Assembly: GCA_000310025.1 (NCBI GenBank)
Contig: FN648441.1
Location: 124,001 to 188,000 of the forward strand
Source: Ectocarpus siliculosus
Lineage: Eukaryota > Sar > Phaeophyceae > Ectocarpales > Ectocarpaceae
Direction: 5' to 3'
Length of the DNA stretch: 64,000 nt
This document shows positions 10,884-22,809 of the stretch, piece by piece. Every line of letters starts with the position of its first letter. The first letter of the stretch is position 1. The position numbers and the translations under genes were made by a program. Under the pieces are notes generated by a model that searched no databases, was not told where the DNA came from, and saw only the letters and a program-made list of their open reading frames with translations.

Positions 10884-13800
10884 ATATGTGTATCAACGAC
10901 GAATGGTCGCTCGAACGGTGCCCGAATGCTGAGCTCGTGGCTTTTTTCGACCATTGCCGCCAACTCAGTGGATGGTCGAATCCGGGGTGGACATTGAATA
11001 ACATACAATATATGACAAAGATGAATGTTTCCTCTAACGGTGCTCTGTTGCTGAGCTCGTGGCTGGCTTCGGTCATTGCCGCCAACTCAGTGGATGGTCG
11101 GATCCGGGATGGACATTGAATAACATACAATATATAACAAAGATTAATGTTTCCTCCAACGGTGCTCTGCTGCTGAGCTCGTGGCGGGGTTCGGCCGTTG
11201 CCGCCAACTCAGTGGATGGTCGGATCCGAGGTGGACACCAAAGATATGTGTATCAACGACGAATGATCGCTCGAACGGTGCCCGAATGCTGAGCTCGTGG
11301 CTTTGTTCGATCATTGCCGCCAACTTAGTGGGTAGTCGGATCCGGGATAAACATTTGAAAAACATGTAATATGTAAAAATGACAAATTTTTCCCCGAACG
11401 GTGATCTGCTGCTGAACTCGGGGCTGGCTTCGGCCATTGCCGCCAACTCAGTGGATGGTCGGATCCGGGGTGGACACCAAAAATATGTGTATCAACGACG
11501 AAGTGTCGCTCGAACGGTGCCCGGCTGCTGCGCTCGTGGCTGGCTTCGACCATTGCCGCCAACTCAGTAGATAGTCGGATCCGGGGTGGACATTGAATAA
11601 CATAGAATATATAGCAAAGATTAATGTTTCCTCCAACGGTGCTCTGTTGCTGAGCTCGTGGCTGGCTTCGGCCATTGCCGCCAACTCAGTGGATGGTCGG
11701 ATCCGGGGTGGACACTAAAAATACGTTTATCAACGACGAATGGTCGCTCGAACGGTGCCCGGCTGCTGAGCTCGTGGCTGGCTTCGGCCATTGCCGCCAA
11801 CTCAGTAGGTAGTCGGATCCGGGGTGGACATTGAATAACATACAATGTATAGCAAAAAAAATGTTTCCTCGAACGGTGCTCTGCTGCTGAGCTCGTGGCT
11901 GGGTTCGGCCATTGCCGCCAACTCAGTGGATGGTCGGATCCGGGGTGGACACCCAAAAAAAGTTTATCAACGGCGAATTGTCGCTCGAACGGTGCCCGGT
12001 TGCTGAGCTCGTGGCTTTTTTCGACCATTGCCGCCAACTCAGTGGATGGTCGAATCCGGGGTGGACATTGAATAACATACAATATATGACAAAGATGAAT
12101 GTTTCCTCTAACGGTGCTCTGTTGCTGAGCTCGTGGCTGGCTTCGGTCATTGCCGCCAACTCAGTGGATGGTCGGATCCGGGGTGAACACAAAAAATATG
12201 TTCATCAACGGCGAAATGTCGCTCGAACGGTGCCCGGCTGCTGAGCTCGTGGCTTTTTTCGACCATTGCCGCCAACTCAGTGGACGGTCGGATCCGGGGT
12301 GGACATTGAATAACATACAATATGTAACAACGATGAATGTTTCCTCTAACGGTGCTCTGCTGCTGAGCTCGTGGCTGGCTTCGGTCATTGCCGCCAACTC
12401 AGTGGATGGTCGGATCCGGGGTGGACACCAAAGATATGTGTATCAACGACGAAGTGTCGCTCGAACGGTGCCCGGCTGCTGAGCTCGTGGCTGGCTTCGG
12501 CCATTGCCGCCAACTTAGTAGATAGTCGGATCCGCGGTGGACATTGAATAACATACAATGTATAGCAAAGATAAATGTTTCCTCCAACGGTGCTCTGTTG
12601 CTGAGCTCGTGGCTGGCTTCGGCCATTGCCGCCAACTCAGTGGATGGTCGGATCCGAGGTGGACACCAAAGATATGTGTATCAACGACGAATGATCGCTC
12701 GAACGGTGCCCGAATGCTGAGCTCGTGGCTTTGTTCGATCATTGCCGCCAACTTAGTGGGTAGTCGGATCCGGGATAGACATTTGAAAAACATGTAATAT
12801 GTAAAAATGACAAATTTTTCCCCGAACGGTGATCTGCTGCTGAACTCGGGGCTGGCTTCGGCCATTGCCGCCAACTCAGTGGATGGTCGGATCCGGGGTG
12901 GACATTGAATAACATACAATATGTAACAACGATGAATGTTTCCTCTAACGGTGCTCTGTTGCTGAGCTCGTGGCTGGCTTCGGTCATTGCCGCCAACTCA
13001 GTGGATGGTCGGATCCGGGGTGGACACCAAAGATATGTGTATCAACGACGAAGTGTCGCTCGAACGGTGCCCGGCTGCTGAGCTCGTGGCTGGCTTCGGC
13101 CATTGCCGCCAACTTAGTAGATAGTCGGATCCGCGGTGGACATTGAATAACATACAATGTATAGCAAAGATAAATGTTTCCTCGAACGGTGCTCTGTTGC
13201 TGAGCTCGTGGCTGGCTTCGGCCATTGCCGCCAACTCAGTGGATGGTCGGATCCGGGGTGGACACTAGAAATATGTTTATCAACGACGACTGGTCGCTCG
13301 AACGGTGCGCGGCTGCTGAGCTCGTGTCTGGGTTCGACCTTGCCGCCAACTCAGTGGATGGTCGGATCCGAGGTGGACACCAAAGATATGTGTATCAACG
13401 ACGAATGATCGCTCGAACGGTGCCCGAATGCTGAGCTCGTGGCTTTGTTCGATCATTGCCGCCAACTTAGTGGGTAGTCGGATCCGGGATAGACATTTGA
13501 AAAACATGTAATATGTAAAAATGACAAATTTTTCCCCGAACGGTGATCTGCTGCTGAACTCGGGGCTGGCTTCGGCCATTGCCGCCAACTCAGTGGATGG
13601 TCGGATCCGGGGTGGACACCAAAAATATGTGTATCAACGACGAAGTGTCGCTCGAACGGTGCCCGGCTGCTGAGCTCGTGGCTGGCTTCGACCATTGCCG
13701 CCAACTCAGTAGATAGTCGGATCCGGGGTGGACATTGAATAACATAGAATATATAGCAAAGATTAATGTTTCCTCCAACGGTGCTCTGTTGCTGAGCTCG

Positions 13801-13990
13801 TGGCTGGCTTCGGCCATTGCCGCCAACTCAGTGGATGGTCGGATCCGGGGTGGACACTAAAAATATGTTTATCAACGACGAATGGTCGCTCGAACGGTGC
13901 CCGGCTGCTGAGCTCGTGGCTGGCTTCGGCCATTGCCGCCAACTCAGTAGGTAGTCGGATCCGGGGTGGACATTGAATAACATACAATGT
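10884..13990. repeat. Dimeric satellite array with 714-bp higher-order copies
   Basis: About 26 units of ~116-123 bp are arranged head to tail. Each contains CATTGCCGCCAACTCAGTGG and GGTCGGATCCGGGGTGGAC (with a BamHI-type GGATCC). Two spacer types alternate: one with TTGAATAACATACAATAT and GTTTCCTC, the other with TATGTGTATCAACGACGAA and GTCGCTCGAACGGTGCCCG. A rarer variant with ACATTTGAAAAACATGTAAT occurs at 11351, 12779 and 13493, spaced 1428 and 714 bp apart, so a six-unit higher-order repeat has been duplicated. Peptides read on either strand repeat because the DNA does. Frames are broken often and no start is conserved, so I do not regard the array as coding. Confidence 0.92.
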
Positions 13991-13996
13991 AAGGGT

Positions 13997-14029
13997 CTGA
14001 GGTGAAGTGGGGATCCAACTTCACCTCAG
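13997..14029. other. Hairpin at the satellite boundary
   Basis: CTGAGGTGAAGT and its perfect complement ACTTCACCTCAG form a 12-bp stem around a 9-base loop. It lies just where the satellite stops. Confidence 0.7.
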
Positions 14030-14340
14030 GGGGGTACGCAGACTAGACAAAATCCTAAGAGGGTAGGTGTCTGAAGGGTATACCTCCTGAGACCGACCCA
14101 CATCCTATCAACAATAAGATGTACCCTATTTAAGCTAGCAGCCACACTCCTTAACAGTACACTCAAATAAACTGGCCCCGAGGGGTCCGCAAGTCAATAG
14201 AAATCAACGACAGATATTCTGGGATCCTCCGCTCCCTCTTCACGCTATGCGGGGTATCAACTGAGATTAGCAGTCACTATCTATCATGGGCCGGAGAGAA
14301 AGAGGCACACTCCCTTGGTTCAATCTTGGTACTTCACAAC
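14030..14340 (+). other. LTR-like promoter/polyadenylation stretch
   Basis: A TATTTAAG box near 14128 is followed by a CAAATAAA signal near 14165 and a GGCCCCGAGGGGTCC palindrome. This arrangement occurs in solo LTRs, but no partner copy or clean TG...CA ends were found, so this is only a suggestion. Confidence 0.2.
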
Positions 14341-14359
14341 GCAAGCAGAGACAAGTCCA

Positions 14360-14575
14360 TCTGGCACAGAAAAAGAGAGAAAAAAGAGAGAAAAAAAAAG
14401 GACAAAGAAAAAAAAAAAAAAAACACCTTGCCCACAACAGAAGAAACATCTGAACGAAAGAGCAAGACAACAAACAAACGAGAGGAGGAGGAGTAGAAGA
14501 GAGACAGAGGAGGAAGAAGAAGGAAGCGAGCGTACGGAAGGGAGGAGACAGACAGAGAAAGAGAGCAAGAGCATC
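14360..14575 (+). repeat. Polypurine tract (GA/GAA-rich, ~200 bp)
   Basis: This is an almost uninterrupted purine strand of AGAAAAAGAGAG and GGAGGAGGAG type, including an A16-18 run near 14410. It produces spurious Lys/Glu-rich and Phe/Ser-rich frames. Such tracts can form triplex DNA. Confidence 0.7.
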
Positions 14576-15045
14576 GTCGGTTCATTTTTTCAGGGGTTGG
14601 GGGTATGCCAGTCCAAAAAAATCCGTCGGGCGAGCCTCTCGAACTATTATTATTATTTACCACGAGATGCCACAGGTACTACATGTAAAACAACGCGCTT
14701 ACTAAAGTAGCGCATCACGCTAGTCTCCTGTGTAGTCAACATACCGAGGTCAGCTCTCTCGGCCTACACATGTGCTGGGGAGCATGTGCATGTTTCTGAT
14801 GAGTCGCTCCTTCTCTACTCCTCTCCTCTCGCAGTATATGCTATGCAAGAGGTTCTGCGGGCCACGTCTAACGACCGCACCGTTCCAGCAGGAACCCACG
14901 GAAGTTGTTCATACTCCGAGCACACAAGATATTTCGAGTAAGTTTCCTTGGACAGTCATGGTCGCGAATATGCACTTGCGCACATCCGATCCCTGCACCG
15001 CAGGACATCATCAGAGGAGATGAAAAGAGCAGGGGACCGCGCTCC

Positions 15046-15424
15046 TACCTCTCTCTCTCTCTCTCTCCCTCTCTCTGTCTCCCTCCCTCTCATCCCACAA
15101 CAAGAATCCCACATATTATCAGAGCTGCGAGTCGACGCACGAAGTTCACGGACGACACGAAAGACAGGTGAGAGTGCAGAGGTCGTCGTGGTTTTGCCCT
15201 GCCTGGCATTCTACAGTATTGGCACAGCGCAGCAGTGGAAAGCAAGGCGACAACGAAGACTGGTCTCACCGCTCGGCGCCAGGAAAGGGAAAAAATGAAA
15301 CAAGCCAACAGACTACGACTGACTGTGATTCTATTCAGTACATGAATACAGCAGAAGCATTGACACACACACGGGTCGCCTTCGGGGGGGGGGGGTGCTG
15401 TGAGAGTGACGCCTATCGCCATCT

Positions 15425-15466
<42 letters not shown>
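15046..15466 (+). repeat. CT microsatellites
   Basis: (CT)n runs lie at about 15049-15092 and 15424-15466, and a G12 run lies near 15383. Confidence 0.9.
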
Positions 15467-15469
<3 letters not shown>

Positions 15470-15554
15470 CGTTTAGAATCAATAACGGGCCACACACACA
15501 CCCAAACTGCGCCTAAAAAAGGGTTATTGTTAACGCAACGTCGAAATCGTTCTT

Positions 15555-16495
15555 TTTTAAACGGAACGGTTGAAAGAAAACCCGACTTTTTTTTGCTTGT
15601 TCTTTTCGTGATGTCATAAAAAAAAGCACGTTTCCTTCCCTGAATACACGCTTTGCTCGGCACACAACAGGTTGACATGGTATTGCTCACCATAGAGCAG
15701 CGATAAAAGCGCAATAAGCAGCACCCGGCACAGAGGACAACACACTTAGAAAGATCCCGTCCACCCGGCCTGCTGTTTTCAGTTTTTAGCAACAACAGGC
15801 GCACGGCAGAGTGTCGCAACCTGGGTGTTGCTTGCGATTTCTTCAGTTTGCCAGCTCATTTTTCACGGTTGCGACTCCCATCTTTGACCACCACCTACCC
15901 AAAGGTAGACGAGCTCAACAATCATAGGGCGGCAGCCGCGCTGACGGCCAGCATCATATAGATGGCCAATCCGAAAGAATTAGCGTGTTGGAGGCCCTGT
16001 TGCTCTACTGCTGCGTGACTCCTTGGATTGATGTTGATGTGTCCGACCAAAAACAGATCATCTCGCCGCAATTTTTCCAACGGCATTTTGGTGAGGTGGC
16101 ACACGTCTCTCACACACCTTATTGAGCAGCACCCAAGCACTCAATACCCACGAAGCAGCACGGCGCCGGGAGATGGTATCATATAGACAGCCGAACCGAA
16201 GGAATCAGCGCTTTGGAGGTCTTGGTGGTGCTGCTGTACTCGTTCTACTGTTTCCGTGTTTGCTATGTGTGATCGAAAAAAATTCCCCAGCACCAACAGC
16301 AGCAGTTGAAGACGAGAGCACCACGCAATGTCTAGTTTTGGACCAAGAACGGACTGAACGCCGCTTCTGCCGCTTGTCCATCTCCACAACAGACCTGGAC
16401 GTGAGTCTGGCAGGTCTTTCTAGCGTTCTCAGTGATGTTACAGCGCCTGCGGTGCGCTTGTCCGATGCTTCTGTCAAAAACACGAATTCGTTGAA
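15555..16495 (+). repeat. ~950-bp inverted repeat, right arm
   Basis: This is the inverted partner of 4553-5510. The matching covers the small membrane-protein frame and the antisense frame around 15590-15800. The 10-kb distance between arms encloses the TIR element and the satellite. Confidence 0.85.
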
Positions 16496-16553
16496 GGGTG
16501 CTTCTTATCGACCAATAAAACACGAAAAAAAAAACGAAACCGTTTTTTCTTGA
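16173..16553 (+). CDS. Hypothetical single-pass membrane protein in the inverted repeat (right copy)
   Basis: From the ATG at 16173 this frame gives 126 residues, colinear with 4882-4553 on the minus strand: a basic N-terminus, a hydrophobic anchor at about residues 19-36, then a Thr/Ser-rich tail. The last ~16 residues are encoded by the direct flanking repeat, so the C-terminus is a junction product. No family is recognised. An extension to a TTG upstream was discarded. Confidence 0.3.
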   Translation: MVSYRQPNRRNQRFGGLGGAAVLVLLFPCLLCVIEKNSPAPTAAVEDESTTQCLVLDQERTERRFCRLSISTTDLDVSLAGLSSVLSDVTAPAVRLSDASVKNTNSLKGASYRPIKHEKKNETVFS

Positions 16554-16607
16554 ACACATATGGAGGCGTTTTTGAACGAAAGCGTGAAAAGAAGGAGCCC
16601 GGTTTTT
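16498..16607 (+). repeat. Direct flanking repeat, right copy
   Basis: Same orientation as 4427-4540. It directly follows the right inverted arm. Confidence 0.8.
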
Positions 16608-16711
16608 CTACTGCACGGATTCTCTCAGTCTTGGTATGCATCCTCCTTGTGTGCTTCTGCATTATATACGCCCCCATCAGCCGGTATACGAATTTGGTGT
16701 TGAGAATTTAG

Positions 16712-17275
16712 GAATTCCATGAAATATTCCATGGGCGTTCATGAAACATTTCATGGGCGTTCATGGAATCCATCCGGATGTTCATGGAACATTTCATGGA
16801 TGGTTATGGGCTTTCATGAAATCTTTCATGAGAACGTTCATGGGTGTTCATGAAATGTTTCATGGCATTTCATGGCCTTTCATGAAACATTTCATGAACG
16901 CCAACGGGCGTCCATGAAAAGTTCTTTCATGGACGTTCATGAAACGTTTCATGAACGTTCACGGGCGTTCATGAAAGCATGTCATGAACGTCCATGAAAT
17001 TTTTCCATGAAATGTCTCATGACACGGAGTGAAATTATTCCATGGAATGTTTCATGACAAAAATGACATGGGCATCCATAGAACTTGTCACGGAATGTCG
17101 TGAAAATTTCCATGGAATTCCATGGATTTCCATGGAAGGCCATGGAAGTTTCATGGAATCCCATGGAAGCCCATGGAGGTTCCAAGGAAATCCATGGTCT
17201 TCCATGAAACTGGACTTCCATGGAATGTTTCATGGAAGCCCATGGACTTCCATGAAAATTCCCATGGAAAAGTAC
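16712..17275. repeat. CATGGA/CATGAA degenerate repeat
   Basis: Over ~560 bp the motifs TTCATGAA, TTCCATGGA, GTTCATGAAACATTTCATGG and close variants recur every 8-25 bases. Many are self-complementary, so both strands look alike and give Met/Phe/His/Gly-rich frames. Related but shorter tracts lie at 31200-31530, 44915-45130 and, as CATGGCCGG, at 47110-47455. Confidence 0.85.
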
Positions 17276-17289
17276 AAAAATGTACAAGT

Positions 17290-18890
17290 CCCGACCTGCA
17301 TGACGCGTGTGTGTGTTTTTATTATTAGCATCGACCGCGCTAACCGGCTGATCAATGAAAAGACGTCAGTCTTAGTGCGGTTGAAAACACAAAACACTTC
17401 TATCTGCCATGAACTGGGACCCCGTGAGGGGGCAGCATGGTGTGTGTGTGTGTGATGTGATCTCCAACATATGGTGCCACACTCAGCTCGCTCCTGAGAG
17501 CTCACGCATTTTGTCGCGTCTACACCCAAGACTCAGTATTGCCAGAGAGATTCCTTCTACACCAGTGTCCTGATCATCTGGGATAACACGTGTGTCATAC
17601 TGGTGCTGATCACATGTGCATGCCTGTTGCTGCTGTGTATTCGTCCCACACTGCCGTTGGCTTTTTTCCTGGCGTTTGACGGCTGGCGGACCGCACATGC
17701 AGCTCATAACCATGCTCACATCATTCACACACATGCATGCACTCGTGCGACACAAACATATATGTCCGAACCGTGTAGCTTCACTTCCCGTTGCCCTGCA
17801 CCCTCTCTCCTGACTCAACCAAAGTTCTTGATCGCTCTGTCCCCCTCTTGACACTGCCATAACATAGCTCAACTGCTGGTTACTACATGCGGGAGGCTGG
17901 CTCGGACGCAGTAGACACATACATGGCTCTCCAGGAATCGTACGTCTGTTCTATTCTATCTTCCAATAATAATCTGACTCTCAAGTTCATGCTCCGCTCT
18001 CAATTTCATCAATATGTTGTTTCAACAGAACCTTTACTTCCAGGAAAGAAATGCCTTTTTGTGGCGTATGGCCGTGTGGCTGCAACCAACGAAACAGTTC
18101 TGTTGTTGGTCGAGATGAATCACACCGCCAGCGGCAGTTTGGTGCACCTGAAATACCACTGCTGTTGCCACACGCTCTTGCCACAATTTATTCCACCTCG
18201 ACAACCGTTCCCCATCCTTGCATCCCAAAAAGTAAGCGATGGTGATTGGCTTGCTTGCGCGGGCCGCCTGAAATGTCGATCCTCACACAATGGGTCCAGT
18301 ACCGAGTGGGGGGCCGGTTTAGCTACCCGTGTCACGACGAAATGTGGCCGCCAAACTGGGCGGTGCGACGTGGTTTTGTGGTCGCTAAACTGGGCATGTC
18401 ACTAAACGCTACACAGGGGGTCGCTAAAAATGGATAACGGTAGTCTTTCCTAGAGGGGCGTCCTGACGGTAGACCCAGCAGGCCCGTGCTGCTCTCTTTT
18501 TTTCTGCTTTTTTCGGCAAACGTCTGATTCACGAGTCACATATGCTCGTTGGTTCTGCTTCTTTTCTGCCGTCATTTCCTCAATCATGCTCGATATGTTG
18601 GGCCAATTTCGCTCTTTTCTGTTAGTTTCGGTGGATATACCCTCACCCTCACCTTGTAATACTTGTTATTCCGTCAACGGCCAAATGTGCAATTTCCCGT
18701 GGTTGGTTTTGCTTTCACTTTGCCTGTTTGGGCCAAAGTATAAACGTATGCACGCGCGGTGCAGTCTGGTAGACCCGTGAAGAAGATCTCACTTGTATTA
18801 CTCTTGCGGAACAGCAGCAGCAGTAGCTGTTGCCTTGGGTATCGGTAGGAATGACACCAAGGGGCCCAGGATCCTCTGCTCAACCAGCTA
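17290..18890. other. No gene recognised
   Basis: I see short frames only. The 172-codon frame at 17887-18405 has overlapping frames of similar length on the other strand and no family resemblance, so it is not called. Confidence 0.3.
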
Positions 18891-18894
18891 CTAC

Positions 18895-19385
18895 AGATCC
18901 TACCGATATCCTTCCGCGGGGATTTACATCTCTCCGCACCTTCTAGAAGGAACCGTTCTCTCCGAATGTTCCGTCTACACATCAGAATCCTGTAACACTA
19001 GCCTACCCTGGAGGTTCTCATATGCACGTACTATTTAATCTCGGAGCTTGGCAAGCAATTGTCGAGTCCCCAAATGAGAGTATCGAGGATGTGGAGCTCC
19101 AAACAGCACAATTCACCCTCCGACACCTCTCACTCGACGGGTCGCAGGGACCATCGTTTGACTTCTAAAACGAATAGAAGACACGGGAAGGAACTGACTG
19201 GGGCTAGAAAAAGAGTACGACAACCGGAACAAGGTCGAAACCTAGGAAAAGAAAAACACGAAGAAAATAAGGAAACCTGATCCTGTCCCCTTTTTTATCT
19301 TTCCGCGGGGAGTTACATCTCTCCGTGCCTTCCAGAAGGAATCATTCTCTCCGAATGATCCGTATACACATCTGAATCCAAAACA
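18895..19385 (+). repeat. Pair of ~85-bp direct repeats
   Basis: A block with TTCCGCGGGG, TTACATCTCTCCG, CAGAAGGAA and TCTCTCCGAATG occurs at about 18905-18992 and again at about 19300-19380, ~395 bp apart. It may be part of a larger element. No coding is seen. Confidence 0.6.
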
Positions 19386-20397
19386 ATTTGTTTTTCTTCT
19401 TTGCTTCCTCGATATCTGCTCTTTGCCTTATCGACCCCCTAGCGTACCACCGAGTGCTTTGAAGTGGCTCAAGGCCCAATTATTCTCAGTTATTCCCCTG
19501 TTTAGCCACCTCCGGAACACTTAGGTGCCTACCAGCAATTGGTAGTGATTCAGTAGGACATAACCCTAGGCATATCTGCTCATTCCCTGCTTGTTGTGCG
19601 CCAGGAACAGGTTGTTGTTCTTGCTTGCTTGTGTACCTCGAGCAGATGTCGAAATTGGTTCTGCTTTATGCCTATGATACTTTGGGCGAAATCTACTATT
19701 TTTTCTGCGAAAAAGAATGGGCCTCGGCCTACCTGACGTGTAGGTCACCGCCGACAGGTAGACGTTCAATTATTGGTACCTGGTTTCTTAACGTTCTTAT
19801 TTTTTTTTGTTTTCTCCCATCATTGGACTCTGTCGTCTGCCCCTCTGACCCCTATCCACCTTCTACTAGCTAGACGACCCAACCGGGGTCACATAGGAGG
19901 GGGGTGTTGGACCCCCCCCTGCGGTTCATGCCTGAGATATTTGTATTGCGAAAAGGGTGCAGCAATTCCTTGCCTCGCGACTAACGAAGTCGATCGAGTT
20001 TACTAACAACGAGCTTCGCAGCACGTCGCTTCCAACTTAGACCATATGACCATATGACCCAACAAATCCATCTCTATCATAGAAAAGAGTCTAAGATAGA
20101 TATTTGCAATGAAGAAATCAATTTGGTTTCTTCTCCGATTGCTACAGCATACTGTAGTATGTGGTTGAGGGAGGACACGAGCATAACGGGAATCAGAACG
20201 TGTACATAGCGACACCATAAGTAAGCAAATATGTTGGATGTGCCGGACTGAAAGAAAAAACGAAGACGATACAGGAGAAGTGAGTATGCATGCCTTACAG
20301 GGTAGTGGCGACTCCTTCATAATACGTCTCCCTTCAAAACTTTTTCGCCACTAATACATCGTTAGTTCCGTAAATCCCCTCCCTACCTCGCATTCTC

Positions 20398-20955
20398 CCT
20401 CGGTGTTTGCCATCGGGGTTGGGTTTTCGTCGCTTCGCAACGACTTTGTAAAACAAGCCTAGCACATCGTGAGCTCGGCAACCAGGTCAGTTGCCGTTTT
20501 TTTTTCGCCTCACTCAGCGTTTTTTTTGCGGTCTTGCGGCAACCATGAATGGTGGTCTAGTAGATAATGTTGTGCGGGGTGGAGAACCCTCACTCCGCGC
20601 AAAGGGGATAATCGCACCACGTTGTGCTAAATTGGCCAAGCATCCTCGAGGCAGCTACACAGTGCTTATAACTGTCTCTGGAAGTGACAGCACCAGAAAA
20701 TACATTAAGTCATACGCAGGAGTGTCACCCGTACGCAAGGAAGTAAGCACACGATGCCGAACACCCTTGGCAGGATGCAGCGCACCCTTCATGCGACTCG
20801 CCGAATACCTCACGGTGCTAGAGTTTCGCGCTTGGTGATGTGAGAACCTGGTCCGGTGAGAACCCGGCGTGCTCCGTCCCGGCTTTGTAGGGATGCGAGG
20901 TCAATGGTCTAACGAATTGGGCATGCACAACTTTGAGTACACCCCCCCCCCCCCC
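20398..20955 (+). mobile_element. Short LINE-tailed element, plus-strand copy
   Basis: About 550 bp matches, in inverted orientation, 22305-22805. It contains a frame (MNGGLVDN..., 20545-20838) of which the first ~50 residues are conserved in the other copy. Its 3' part (GGTCAATGGTCTAACG, GCATGC, GAGTAC then a C run, 20900-20955) matches the 3' end of the LINE at 22810-22870. It is probably a non-autonomous partner or deletion derivative of that LINE. Confidence 0.6.
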
Positions 20956-21479
20956 TCCTTCGCGTTGCCGCCGATGGGGGTTGTGGCGAGGGGATCATTG
21001 AGCAATGTTTTATGTACCGGGACAGACAGAGGTTTTGGAGTTTTTTATAACTACACGGGCGAAGCCCGCAAAAACTGATAATGGCTCGCCGTATGAAGGT
21101 TTCGGAAATACATACTATGAGTAACTGTAACAGCTGTACTTCGTTGCGATCAAAGTGCTACTATTCATGACGAATTTGATCACAATCATTTGCATCCAAT
21201 TTTCACCACAAATATCACCGAAATTGCCATCCATCGACCTTCACACGTGGAAGTTTCCATCGCATTTCATGTAGTTCCATCAACTTTCACCGCATTGAGT
21301 GTAATGTGTAACGATTCGATGCAAGTCGCATCGACATGCGTCAGAGCCACATATAAGTATTATTGATCCTGTATGATGGCATTTCCATCACATTTTCGAT
21401 CGCACAACTACAAAATAATCGTGGACGTTTCATCATGACTCGCATGAAACATGCAACAAACTGTAAAAAACGGGGTTTT

Positions 21480-22320
21480 CTCCACGGAGAGGGGATCGTT
21501 TTTTTTCTGAAACCAACCCCCCCGGGGGGAAAAATGCGTACCTGGGGGGGTTAGGTTATTTTATTTCCAACACTACCCCGGGGGGAAGCCTCCCCCCGGG
21601 TGGTTGTGCAAAATAATGATGGTCCACACACCACACACATAAAGAGTGGTGACACTGAGATGGATAAGGTTTACGAGCAAGCGTTCAACAAGCAGAGGGA
21701 GGAGGAAGATAAGAGCAACGAAGGCAAAGAGAAAAAACACAGCTGGACTTCAGGGAAGATAAATGCAAGAATATTTCAAAANNNNNNNNNNNNNNNNNNN
21801 NNNNNNNNNNNNNNNNNNNNNNNNNNNNNNNNNNNNNNNNNNNNNNNNNNNNNNNNNNNNNNNNNNNNNNNNNNNNNNNNNNNNNNNNNNNNNNNNNNNN
21901 NNNNNNNNNNNNNNNNNNNNNNNNNNNNNNNNNNNNNNNNNNNNNNNNNNNNNNNNNNNNNNNNNNNNNNNNNNNNNNNNNNNNNNNNNNNNNNNNNNNN
22001 NNNNNNNNNNNNNNNNNNNNNNNNNNNNNNNNNNNNNNNNNNNNNNNNNNNNNNNNNNNNNNNNNNNNNNNNNNNNNNNNNNNNNNNNNNNNNNNNNNNN
22101 NNNNNNNNNNNNNNNNNNNNNNNNNNNNNNNNNNNNNNNNNNNNNNNNNNNNNNNNNNNNNNNNNNGCATCCCCCGCGGGGGGAACTCGTGGGAAAATTG
22201 GTATCCCGGGGGAAAATTGAAATACCCGGAGGGATTTGTTTTTGGTAGAAAACGTTTTACCCCGGGGCTAAATCAAAGAAACCATGTTTCCAGCCCGAAA
22301 AGGTAATGGGGGGGGGGGGG
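21480..22320. other. Gap region with G/C-run palindromes (385 N at 21782-22166)
   Basis: Both sides of the N run carry repeated CCCCCGGGGGG-type blocks (for example near 21520, 21590, 22175 and 22260), which probably stopped assembly. A Lys/Glu-rich frame at 21600-21780 enters the gap and cannot be judged. Confidence 0.5.
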
Positions 22321-22805
22321 CGGGGGTACTCATACATGTAGTCGTGCATGCCGTAGTCGTTAGACCGTTGACCTCGCATCCCTGCAAAGCCGGGGCGGAA
22401 CACGCCGGGTTCTCACCGGACCAGGCTCTCGGCGAGTCGCACGAAGGGTGCGCTGCATCCTGCTAAGGGTGTTCGACATCTTGTGTTTTCTTCCTTGCGT
22501 ACGGATGACAGCTGCATATGACTTAATTTATTTTCTGGTGCTTTCACTTCCAGAGACAGTTATAAGCACTGTGTAACTACCTCGAGGGTGCTTGACCATT
22601 TTAACACAACGTGGTGCGATCATCCCCCTTTCGCGGAGTGAGGGTTCTCGACCCCGCACAACATGATCTACTCGACCACCATTATGGTTATCGCAAAAAA
22701 AAAAAAAAGCGGAAACCTGGTTGCCGAGTTCACGGAGTGAATTGGCTTGTTTTACAACGTCGTTGCCAAGCGACGAAAACCCAATCTCGATGTCAAACAT
22801 CGCCG
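22305..22805 (-). mobile_element. Short LINE-tailed element, minus-strand copy
   Basis: On the minus strand it starts TCCGGCGATG right after the C run that follows the LINE stop codon, and ends GGTCAACGGTCTAACG...GAGTACCCCCG with a C run at 22305-22320. It is thus arranged head to tail behind the LINE and shares the tail of the LINE. Its internal frame is interrupted relative to the copy at 20398-20955. Confidence 0.6.
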
Positions 22806-22809
22806 GAGG

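Noticed and set aside
10884-13990. Repeated peptides on both strands (LAAMAEASHEL..., VAANSVDGRIR...)
   Set aside because: They arise from translating a satellite. Frames break irregularly and no start or signal is shared.
10884-13990. CRISPR array
   Set aside because: Units are ~119 bp satellite monomers with no short repeat/unique spacer pattern, in eukaryotic DNA.
16982-17455. Met/His/Gly-rich frames in the CATGGA repeat
   Set aside because: They are by-products of a self-complementary simple repeat; both strands give similar peptides.
21600-22248. 161-206 codon frames across the N run
   Set aside because: Most residues are unknown bases; only the flanks can be read and they show nothing.
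22320-22420. tRNA-like A and B box sequences in the short LINE-tailed element
   Set aside because: GTAGTCGTTAGACC and GGTTCTCACC only partly fit pol III box consensus, and no cloverleaf can be drawn.
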